64,000 bases of DNA from Akebia trifoliata (lineage: Eukaryota > Streptophyta > Magnoliopsida > Ranunculales > Lardizabalaceae), in contig CM030717.1 in the NCBI GenBank assembly GCA_017979445.1, positions 22,555,288-22,619,287 of the forward strand, in the 5' to 3' direction. The first letter of the stretch is position 1. The number at the start of each line of letters is the position of its first letter. Under the pieces are notes generated by a model. That model worked only from the letters and a program-made list of their open reading frames with translations, was not told where the DNA came from and did no database searches. The translations under genes were made by a program, and so were the position numbers. Of the stretch, positions 34,407 through 44,437 are shown piece after piece.

Positions 34407-36125
34407 TTGGGACGAACATCAGCACCAAGTGAACCATCAGAAATGATTTCTGAATCTGAACTCGCAGAAATTCGTAAAATCTTGACCGTTTTTGCAATGG
34501 ACATAAACAACATCAAGAGTAAGGTAGAAGTGTTAGAACAGATCTTCAAGTCAACAAGAAATTCCCTTGATGATCAAAGGGGCAAAGGGCCAGAAGGAAG
34601 CACGACTAAAAATCTAGAAGATGTTTACGAGCTCGATGGAAATGAAGAACACTTTAACGAAAATCCGATGCTAGCTAATAGAATGAATCCATTGGAAACA
34701 GCTTTGAAAAACATAAAAGGGATTGATGAAATCACAGCAGGCATCGAGGCTCTAAATCAGATCCCTAAGATCCGTTTGCCCGAGAAGTTCGTAATGCCAG
34801 AAATGGAAAACTTTAGTGGAGTGGGTTGTGCAAAAACGCATCTCAAGGTATATGTCACCAATATGCGCACCATGGGTCTCAGTGATGAACAGATGACATT
34901 GTTGTTCCAACGTACTCTATCGGGATCAGCGTTGTGATGGTTAATGTCTCAAGATCCAACTGCAATAGGAACATAGGAAAATATGTCAAAATAGTTCTGG
35001 CATCAATACAAATATAGCACCGAGATTGAAACTTCTAGAAGGGATTTGGAATCAACCAAATAAAAGAATGGGGAAACGTTCACTAATTTCATTGGTCATT
35101 GGAGGGCCAAAGTTGTACAAATGTGGGACAGACCATCAGAAAAGGAACAAGTAGCAATCATACTGAAAAATCTTTCGCAAGGGTATGCTCAGCATTTAGT
35201 CGCCCAATACCTCCCCACATTCGAGTCGTTGTTACAAGGCGGTAGCTGAATAGAGGATGCCTTCGCTTCCGGGGTCCTTTCCAACCCTTCTGACAATAAG
35301 TTCAAAAATCCATTCCCCAATTCCAAGCCTAGTACTAATCATCTTCATGTAGCTAATACATCTATTACACCCATCCATTCTACTACCCTGCCTATTAACC
35401 AAACTAATCCCAATCAATCTTGACCGCGCAGGAAGTTCATTAATCTTGGGATGTCTTTGAGTTTTGTCTTTTAGAAACTATTAAGTAAAGGGCTCATTAC
35501 ACCTCTTCAACCTCGACCTCTATCAAGTCCACTCCCCACTTCTCACAATCCCAACTCATTTTGTGAGTTTCACCAAAATCCTGGTCACCTTACTGATCAT
35601 TGTGTTGTCCTTCGTCATACCGTTTAAAATCTCATCGATGCCAAAAAAGTTATCGTCCCTAGCCCTACGCAACCGAATGTTACCACCAATCCTTTACCTA
35701 CGTACCAACCTTCCCAGACCTTAAACATGGTGTCCAATACTCATCTCCCATTTGATCCAGTCCTCCTCATCCACCCAGTCAATCCTAAATCACCTAGCCC
35801 TCATCTTATTGGAATGATAGTCCCCAAGGAAGTTATCACCATTGGCTGTGAAACATTCAATCTAATTTCAGATGAAATCTATTACTTGTCCCCACCTCAT
35901 CGTGGTAGCTCTACTCTCATCACTCAAACGGAAGATTCTAGTTTCTTAAAAGATGAAAATCCTTACTTATTGGACCAAGAATATGAACACTTCTCCCTCT
36001 ATCGCAATGAACGTGAACATGTGATTCAAGAAGAAAGAACTTTCAAAATATCTAAACTCGATACGACCTTGGTCCATGAAGAAGAATCAAGTTTGAATAA
36101 GAAAATGTCAAAAAAAGACAAATAA
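34407..36125 (+). pseudogene. gag: T3 gag
   Basis: Gag of the Tat lineage. The first 177 codons are open (34407-34937), with a coiled-coil-like stretch (ELAEIRKILTVFAMDINNIK) and the capsid words LPEKFVMPEMENFSG, CAKTHLKVYVTNMRTMGLSD and LFQRTLSGSAL. Stops follow at 34935, about 34975, 34990 and 35060, each at a codon that is sense in T5 or T1. The knuckle CEFHQNPGHLTDHC (near 35559-35600) has the C-X2-H-X4-H-X4-C spacing. A last open block, 35727-36125, reads NTHLPFDPVLLIHP and EIYYLSPPHRGSS and ends lysine-rich. Orientation and order match T5 gag at 55069-56800. Confidence 0.85.
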
Positions 36126-37320
36126 TCTGAAGAAGAAGTTCAAGACTGGCAAATTATCACGGAGTTCTCAACACTACCCAGTTGTTCGTTGAATATTACT
36201 ATGTTTCAGTCCTACCGATTGAAAGAGATGTCCTGAGTCCTCAATCTGTAGTCAAACCCATTTTGGGTACTTATCTTTAATTTTTCATGAGTCATGTTAT
36301 TTAGTTTGGGTCTTATTTTTTTTATTATTTATTTCGCAATGTCTTATTCTTGTTAGATTGAATCTAACCTTTTATTTCTGTTGAGTCAAGTCAGTTTGTC
36401 GAGTCTGCAATGGTGTCTGTCACCTCATCTAAATTTAATTGAATAAAAGAAATTTCTGAATACCTTGAACGCATTAACGAGTTAACTAATAATCTTACTT
36501 TAGTAGAGGATCCTTTAACAAGGAATCCCTTCCCGAATCAATCGAATTATTTAAACAAGGAGATAAAGGTCAGGTTCACCCTCTAATCGAAAAACAAAAG
36601 TTATTGACCTCGGAACAAAAAAATAATTCTCAAAAAATTCAGATCGAAACTGACTTATCCCCAGAAGAACACGAGGAGATGATGAATTTATTCAGAAAAG
36701 TCAAAAGACTTGTTCACGTGGTCCTATGAGGATATGTTAGGTAAGCTTGGGTGTTGTTCAACAAGAAATGGGTACCTGTCCTACGAACTAGAGCGGAATC
36801 ACATAATCAGAGGATGAGTTACATCATTGCTGAATTTCTCAAAAATGGAAAGGAATCCAAAGTGGATTACTGTTATGGTAGCTAATAAGAATCTTGAAAC
36901 TTCTATTACAAATGTGTTAGACACATTGAGATTGACAAGAGAAATCATAGTTCACGCCTTCAACATGTCAAACTTCGACTCAATTTTCTATACGGACTAC
37001 TCAGGCTTTTATGTTATGTGGCATGAAAGGAAGTTTGAAATGGAAAGTTCGTTTATTAAAGAGCGAATAAAATACCCATCGTTAGAAGTGAATTTGATTT
37101 ATTGCCATGAATCATTTGTATTTTGATACGAAAGTGAAAATGCGGGACATGCAAGTTGAAGATTAAGCCTTTAAAGAAAATTGCAAATCCAACAAGGAAG
37201 GTTATCCCGTCATAAGACAAGACTATTTGGAAAAGCTGTCAGACTTCAAAGATCATCACGCCGCCAAAATGCTAGAATCAATCAACCTTGACCAGATCAA
37301 GCGGAACTGCATTTAAGGAG
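36126..37320 (+). pseudogene. T3 pol remnant: pre-RT linker joined to integrase
   Basis: 36420-36740 matches the T5 pre-RT linker (58150-58560), including ACACGAGGAGATGATGAATT and a TTCACGTGGTCCTATGAGG block. Near 36750-36880 the match jumps to integrase, with GTAGCTAATAAGAATCTTG corresponding to T5 61130-61150. 37180-37320 matches the integrase tail (GAAAAGCTGTCAGACTTCAA, CCTTGACCAGATCAAGCGG, TTTAAGGAGGCCATC). Protease, RT, both RNase H domains and the integrase N-terminus are absent. The 99-codon frame at 36827-37126 is a frame-shifted reading of this remnant, not a gene. Confidence 0.75.
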
Positions 37321-37509
37321 GCCATCTTTGGTCAAACTAATTTTCTTGTTACCCAGTTAAATATCTCCCTTCTCAGCCCCTCGCAATCTTTTTCAAAAAA
37401 ATATAAATAAATCTTATCTTTTTCTTTCTCAGCCCGATCATCCAACCTAAGAGAGGGATTGTATTCGAACTACGTTTTGGTTTGATCCCAAAATTCTGGG
37501 GTACGTAGA

Positions 37510-39243
37510 TGAAAGCGCCCTCGATCCGCGGGGTGCGCGGATCCGCTTTTGACTCTTGAGGTTTGGGAGTCGCCACCTAGTTATTGTGGTCTAGGAACCA
37601 AACTGACTCTAACATGGATAAAAAGAACTAATCTACCACAAAAAATCTGAATTCGGGGATCATGTTACGGGGTTGGAAGGTGTTAGGCACCAACCCCGCC
37701 TGGCCAAAGCCGGTCTCTACTAACTTTCCCAATATATCACATTGCTAAAAACCTAGATAAAAATAAAAAATTACATACCTTTCCGATAGCAAGGATTTTG
37801 TTCCCTCAGATCTGACAAAAGAGCTCCTTGTACTGTACTCCCTTGCTTCGTTCTCTCTCTGGATTTGACTTCGGATCTCCTAGATCAAGGTATCTCCTTG
37901 TTTTTAGATCTGAACTCTTCAAGTTTGTTGCGGATTTGGGGGTGTTTTTGGAGGGATTTTAGGTGTTTTCTAGACTAAAATTGAAAGAGGGATGTTAGGT
38001 AAGGAGTTGGAGCTCCAAAACTAGGGTTTATGGGGGGGCTAGGGGAGCTTCTAGACCTACTTCTCTTAGGATTTATGATTTGATACGAAAATAGGGTGTG
38101 AGCACCTCTATTTATAGATGTTTTTAGGGGTTGATTTGGATAGAGTTAGTGTTTAATTAGAGATCTTTTAATTAGAGTTGTGTTTTAGTTAGATTTATTT
38201 TAGGTAGAATTGTGTTTTAATTAGAATTTTTTAAGTAGAATGTTTTAAGTTAAAACTCTATTAGATTGAGTTATTATTTAATTAGAACTTTATTATGACT
38301 TTTGGTCTTATTTGATTGACTTTTAATGTTTTGACTTGAGTCTTAATTGATTGACTTTTAATATCTTGACTTTAGTCTTGTTTAATTGACTTTAATTTTG
38401 ACTTCAGTTTCACTTGATTGACTTTAATACCTTGACTTCAGTCTTGCTTGATTTGCTTTTAATTTTTGGAGAACCCCCCTTCATTATTTCTTTAATTCTT
38501 TGGACCCCCAAATGGAGGGGTCCTTAAAGAAATATCCCACGAACCCTCAACAATTTTTCCTGAGAGTCCGATTAATCAATTTTTGAAGTTCAAAATTTTA
38601 AATTAATTTCATTAATGTTTCACTTTAATTATTTAATGTTTTATTTATTAATTTCGAATTTTTTAATTATGAAAATTGTGAAATTACCGTTTTGCCCCCG
38701 GAGAGGATTTTTCACGTTTTAAGTCGGTTTTTAATGTTCTAGGATGTTTTAGAATCGATTTTTCATAAGGAATTCAATGGAAATATTATTTTGTGTCATT
38801 TATGAAGTTTTTTGTGTGAAATGGTTGTGAACTTTATGAGGGGCATTTTCGTAATTTTGTCAAATTCTGTTAAAATTGGTGAAATGATTTATTTGGTTCC
38901 GATTTGTTATTTTATTTGTTCGAGAGAGTTTTCCTAAGCGTAACGTAGGCTCTAGGGTTGTTTTGAGGTTAGGGGTATTTTGATAATTTGATAATTTTTT
39001 AGTGATTTTTATCGTGAAGCTTCTTTTTGATTTGCAAGATGATGATTTCTATATTTCTAGGGTCGTATTTTCCTAGCGTAGCGTGGTTTCTAAGGTTTTG
39101 TCAATTCTAGATACCTCATTCGGATTTTTGAAACACATCTGGTAACAAAATAAAGCAATGGAATACACATCCATCATTGGGAATCATTGCAATCGGATTG
39201 ACGAGTTGATTAATCAGGCGAGTGCAAAAATGGGGTGTCTACA
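37510..39243 (-). mobile_element. solo LTR, family A, antisense, in the T3 3' UTR
   Basis: A 1734-bp LTR with ends TGAAAGCGCC and TGTCTACA (plus strand), flanked by GTAGA at 37505-37509 and 39244-39248. The host sequence reads GGGGTACGTAGA before and GTAGACAACCTGAGAAG after; the empty site in T5 (61851-61875) is GGGGTACGTAGGCAACCTGAG. Minus-strand TATA box at 38116-38108. Very similar to the solo LTR at 23035-24815, so both insertions may be close in age. Confidence 0.93.
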
Positions 39244-39248
39244 GTAGA

Positions 39249-39559
39249 CAACCTGAGAAGTTACTTCAGGCCCAACCACATCAAAATAAAAAAAATAGAT
39301 CTTCCACAAAGAAAAAATCAAAAAGGAAAAAAAATCAAAAAAGGATATTGTTAAAATGGGGAAGAAAATTCAAAGAAAATAAAATTAAAAGAAATGCCAC
39401 ACAAGGGGCATTTGGGTTTTGAGCCTCAAAATTCCTTTCTTTTATGCCCAGTCCTAAACTTACCTATGAAAGTCCTCCTAAGTACCGTGCACAAAAATCA
39501 AGGAAGGAAACAAAGCGTGATTAGACAGTAACTCCAGAAGTTCAAAAAGGAAGAAAAGA
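39249..39559 (+). other. T3 3' UTR, first part
   Basis: Matches T5 61870-62160 (CAACCTGAGAAGTTACTT, an A-rich stretch, GCCACACAAGGGGCATTTGG). The 66-codon frame at 39222-39422 is lysine-rich read-through of the A-rich stretch. Confidence 0.6.
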
Positions 39560-39570
39560 AAAAATAAAGC

Positions 39571-39850
39571 CTGCTAAGTTAAAAATCTGAAAGGGCGACT
39601 TAGCAAAAATCAAGGCAAGCTTGCAAGGTTGAAAATCTGAATGGACTGTCTTGGCAACAATTAGAGCAAAGAGAAAAAAAAAGAAAAAAATGTTCGCTAG
39701 ATTGAAAATCTGAAAAGACGATCTAATCAAAAGTTAGAGTACGCTCGCTAGATTAAAAACCTGAAAGGGCGATCTAGGCAAAAATCATGGCAATCAAGGG
39801 AAAATCTCATTTAAGTTGAGAATCTAAAAAGTGGTCCGAGATAAAATCTT
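39571..39850 (+). repeat. T3 3' UTR hairpin array (constant loop, changing stem)
   Basis: Four to five units of about 60 bp share a loop of the form TTGAAAATCTGAAAGGGCG. Each is enclosed by complementary arms that differ between units: GCTAAGT/ACTTAGC (39573-39579 with 39598-39604), TTGCAAG/CTTGGCAA, TAGAT/ATCTA, CTAGAT/ATCTAG. The same array occurs in T5 at 62187-62400. Stems were paired by eye. Confidence 0.7.
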
Positions 39851-40457
39851 GAAAGTCCAAAGGGCCAAGCTGCATCGACTTCGGGGCAAATAATTAATCA
39901 TCGTACAATCAATACCTAGTTTGAACCAAATATAGACTCAATGGATACAAGTGTCTCGTCTACGATTGATCTGAAGAGCTTTACGTCCCTAAGTGAACCG
40001 ATAGGGAGAAAGAACAGACTCTGTGATGAATTTCAAAAAAAATATTTTGTTCCAATTTTTGTGAACTTGACTCAAAATCTTCAATATAAAAATTCAAAAT
40101 TAAAAGTTAAACTTTTATTGCACTTGCGGTAATCAAAGATTTCAAACTTTCAAAATAGGGCCACTTCCCTTTTCTAAAGAGTACAGTTCCCCCTTACACT
40201 AGGGGCATTTTTTTCAAACCTGTTCGATTATCCCTAATGCAACATTCCCTATCAAACTAGGGGTATTTTGTTTTGAAGCCTGATCAATTTCGATCCCAAA
40301 GGATAAGGTTAATCTTGAATTAAAAAGTACCCTTTTGATAGCAACTTTGAAAATCCCTGAGGTTCAAAGAAAGTTAAAATGTTGACCGGACCTTCATAAA
40401 ACCCAACTCTTTCCGAAAGTGTTGTTGATTTCTTGTTTGTTTTGCCTAGACAAAGTA
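39851..40457 (+). other. T3 3' UTR, middle part
   Basis: Matches T5 62440-62960 (AAAGTTAAACTTTTATTGCA, AAGATTTCAAAC, two copies of ACTAGGGGCATTTTTT-like words). Non-coding. Repeated ACTAGGGGCATTTT words occur at about 40198, 40257. Confidence 0.5.
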
Positions 40458-40907
40458 GTTCATTACTCTTTCACCCCGAGTAGGTAGAGTAGAACTCCCA
40501 GAAAATAGTTCACCACTTTTCCACCTCGAGTAGGTAGAGTAGGAGTCTAAGACAACAGTTCATTACTCTTCCATCCCGAGTAGGTAAAGTAGGACTCTCA
40601 AAAAATAGTTCATTACTCTTCCACCCCGAGTAGCTAGAGTATAACTCCCAGACAAATCGTTCATTACTCTTCCACCCCGAGTAGGTAGAGTAGGACTCTC
40701 AGAAAATCGTTCATTACTCTTTCACCCTGAGTAAGTAGAGTAGGACTCCCAGACAACAGTTCATTACTCTTTCACCCCGAGTAGGTAAAGTAGAACTCTT
40801 AGAAAATCGTTCAGTACTCTTCCACCCCGAGTAGGTAGAGCAGGACTCTCAGAAAATCATTCATTACTCTTTTACCTCGAGTAGGTAGGGTAGAACTCCC
40901 AGAAAAA
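40458..40907 (+). repeat. tandem array of about 49-bp units, left part
   Basis: Nine units of the form GTTCATTACTCTTCCACCCC GAGTAGGTAGAGTAGGACTC (about 49 bp with linker). Each contains the hairpin TACTC-N9-GAGTA. The array was one block before the solo LTR at 40913 split it; it resumes at 43448. Confidence 0.88.
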
Positions 40908-40912
40908 GGTTC

Positions 40913-43447
40913 TGTCACGCCCCGAAATCCCAACACGAATCCCTATGATTCATCGGTTAAAATCTCGAGGTGTGAGGTAATCAATCACACAATCTAACAG
41001 AACATTCATAAATAATAATACTTATGAAAAGAAAATACATGCAGCGAAATAAACATTTAACTAACATCTATACGAGAGTCTAGAGCAAGCAGAAGAAATC
41101 GACAAACACTGATATAAGTCAAGATCTTTAATCTCATAATTCATCAGGTTACAAAAATTTCTAAACTAACATGTTTCTTATCTACAACCAAAAACCGCTA
41201 GAATCCTCTACTAGTCCTCAAAGACATGGCGGCGGCAAGACATCAATATGATCCTCCTCGAGGACCTCCTCAAAGAACGGTTCTTCAAAAGTTGAATAAT
41301 CTGAAAGGGGAAGGATAGGGTGAGTAACAGGGGAATGTTACTCAGCAGGATGAACGCCGTTCTAACAGCGAGTCATACATGCACGAGTAATCAGTTGAAC
41401 AGTTAAATAATGTAAGTTTTTCATAATGTAACATACGATAAATGTCTAAGCATATTCAATAAACAGTTAAATAATTTCAACCTATCATTTCTATCATTTA
41501 AAGTAACATATGCATCTTTTAAATGAAAACATCTATCAATCATTACAAAATAAGAAAAAGATACATAATAAAAACACGGCGGTGTAATCGATAAGAGAGC
41601 AGAGGAACACGCCGATATAACCGCCTCGACTATGGCAATACGATATTCCAAACTTAACCTCCGATGTGGAATCCCATCGTTATAATCTGATTTTGTGGCC
41701 GGTCTAGCATACCATGGTTGGATGACCATTTATCCGGCTCAGACTGGCCGTTGACCAAGAACCCAATACTGAGTTCAACTAACGGTGAGGTCGACCGTTT
41801 GACGACTACAGACTAATAGTGATCACTAACTAGCCCAGGAGACCCCTCGCGTCGAAGCCTATCAAGAGGCAATGCATGTGAACCCCGCCTATCTCTACAC
41901 TATACAGAGACCGCCTTTACACACAACGCGTTCCCCAGAAAATAAGTAGGAGAAATTCCCGGATTTCATAAGCTGTAATATGCTCTAAGGTATCCCATAC
42001 TACCGAAGAGCATATGACATCTAGTGTTATCCTAGATTGACTCGCCGCTTCCGGATACACAGCAACGCGTCACTCTTTATGGGTTTTCTAGAAACCTTTA
42101 CTGGTAAACAAAATAATTATTTTGTATATAATATATCATTTCTTTTTAATCGAAAATACAAACAAAGTCTGGTAGTACCCTCCAGTGACAGTTATCTGTC
42201 ATTTCCATCCATCAACCATCTCATCCCTCTATCTATCTATCACGTTTTACGTGGCATGGCCACTACGTAGAACTGGAGGCACTGTCCCATCAATCAGTCG
42301 AGAACATACGTTCTCTCTATCCATCCATCAATTAAATCGATCAATCTATCATCTAATTTCCTACATATCTATTAAAGTAATTTTACTTTTAAAGCAATTC
42401 GAAATCCATAAAGCATCAACCAATTTCATTCGATGGTTTTGATTGAGTCGAGAGACTCGAAAACAAAGATAAAACCATAAGCTGAAAATCTATGAAAATT
42501 TAACTAAGTGTTGAAAAATAATTTTTTTTTCAAAGTCGAAATTGAAAACGAACTATTTATTTATTTATTAAAGAACTTAAAGTAATACTTAATTAGTTTT
42601 AATGAAATAAATGTAGGAAATGGGTATACATACTATATGGAAGCAACACAAAACAAATTAGAACCAAACTCAACATTCGGATACTTTTCCGAATTGCTGC
42701 TGATTTTTCGTCGAAACTCGACCAAACTCGATCCAAATATCATATTAACTATGAAATGCTTATATTACATCAAATGAACTAAAAACAATCATAAATAAGT
42801 ATGTAAACATGATTCAAATCGTTCAAATATGTATAAACTTAATGAAATAATCGATTTATCAACAATCATATGGATTTTTTATGAAATTATCGCATAACTA
42901 GAAGGTAGAAGGGAAGGCAACCTACATCAAGCTATTTTCAACGGTTGAATGGACTTTAAAATCGCCTCCGGCCAATCTCCAAAATTTTCTTCCGGCGAAA
43001 ATCGGATTTCTTTGCGTCCACGCGTAACCCTCGGCGAGAGGAACAACTTTCCTTCTTGCGCCTAAGCTCGGATCGTTCTCGTTTAGTGTAGATCTGAGTT
43101 TCAAATATTGAAGGAAAATGGTTGAGATTTGTTTAGAGAGGAGAATAAGAAAAATCTGATTTTTCTAATAGAATTTAGATATTTATATCACTTAAGTTGG
43201 GACATACTTGTCATTTTGGGAATTGTTTTTCCGAATGCCGAATTGGACAAACTTATACTCTATTTCGGATGATTTTTCGACACGAATCTAATGGTATGAT
43301 CGGTTTCCTCAAATTACGTCTCTAAGGTGTCGTTTACCTATTGGAAAAATATCTAATGCGAAACTCGAGGATTTGATAACTTTTAAATCAATGCACATAT
43401 CTAAAATTCTTTCCTCGAGATACATTTTAGGATTTCAGGTCATTACA
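40913..43447 (-). mobile_element. solo LTR of a different gypsy family, inside the 49-bp array
   Basis: A 2535-bp LTR. On the plus strand it begins TGTCACGCCCCGAAATCCC and ends TTTCAGGTCATTACA, with GGTTC duplicated at 40908-40912 and 43448-43452. On the minus strand it therefore starts TGTAATGACCTGAAATCC and ends GGGGCGTGACA, the common form of plant gypsy LTRs. Part of it (41690-41920) resembles the E0 LTR at 7740-8030. Small frames inside (41421, 42037, 42185, 42922) have no family match. Confidence 0.9.
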
Positions 43448-43740
43448 GGTTCATTACTCTTCCACCTCGAGTAGGTAGAGTAGGACTCCCAGACAATAGT
43501 TCATTACTCTTTCACCCCGAGTAGGTAGAGTAGAACTCTCAAAAAATCGTTCATTACTCTTCCACCCCGAGTAGGTAGAGTAGGACTCCCAGACAAATCG
43601 TTCATTGCTCTTTCACCCCGAGTAGGTAGAATAGAACTCCCAGAAAAAAGTTCATTACTCTTCCACCCCGAGTAAGTAAAGTAGGACCCCTAAAAAAAAT
43701 AATAAGTTCGTTACTCTTTCACCCAGGGTAGGTAGAGTAA
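43448..43740 (+). repeat. tandem array of about 49-bp units, right part
   Basis: Six more units continue the array of 40458-40907 in the same register, with the same TACTC/GAGTA hairpin. The shared GGTTC shows the solo LTR landed within a unit. Confidence 0.88.
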
Positions 43741-44173
43741 GACATTCAACTTTTGCTCAGATTATGCTTAAATTATGCTCAGATTACGCTCAGACCTTAT
43801 GCTTAGTTATGCTCAGTGTATGCTCATATTTTACTCAGTGAATTTTTAATTCATAATTTCGTCAGGTTTTGCACAGATTTTATTACATAGTTTTCCATCA
43901 ATAAGTTTGTTATTCTCTCATCATGAATGTGTTGAATGGAGATGCGTCTTTTCAAAATCATCACTACACAATTGCGCACACACGCACTCGCAATGCACTT
44001 GCATCAGTCAAGAAGAATTCACAAAATTCAAGGATTTAACATTTTTAGTCCAATGAGAGGTTACCTTCAAGGATCTGGATATTTCGAAAAATTGCCGAAT
44101 TAGACTGCAAAATGAGTTGTTACTAGCTTTGGCTATCAGATGTCGCACTATCTATCACAATAAATTGGCCATT
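43741..44173 (+). other. T3 3' UTR, last part
   Basis: 43750-43830 has short ATGCTCAG repeats related to the T5 34-bp array. Then come the conserved tail words (GTCAAGAAGAATTCACAAAA, AAGGATCTGGATATTTCG, GACTGCAAAATGAG, CGCACTATCTA). It breaks off before the polypurine tract and joins inverted LTR DNA at about 44174. Confidence 0.6.
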
Positions 44174-44437
44174 TAATTATTAATTTCAATCATTTGAATT
44201 TGAATTGTTTAATTTTTAATTTGAGTTTTATTTTTAGTTAGATTGGATTTTTAATTGAATTTCAATTTTTATTACATTTTTCTAAGAATCAGGATCCCTA
44301 AGTTGAATTTGGATGTTGAGGGGCATTTCTGTCATTTTTATGAATTTTTCTAAATTTTTCTGTTTTCATCGATTTGGGTCCCTTTAGACTCAAAATCTTG
44401 TTCTGAGTGCAATGAAAGTACTTTCGAGGTCTTTCAA
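44174..44437 (-). repeat. inverted piece of family B LTR
   Basis: It is the reverse complement of about 30345-30035 in the T3 5' LTR (for example GAAAGTACTTTCGAGGTC against GACCTCGAAAGTACTTTC). It is followed at once by LTR sequence in the normal orientation. The first 0.67 kb of the 3' LTR is thus replaced by an inverted segment. Confidence 0.8.

Noticed and set aside
36827..37126. 99-codon frame that looked like a novel protein
   Set aside because: Its DNA aligns with the integrase region of T5 in another frame (GCTAATAAGAATCTT and following), so it is decayed integrase.
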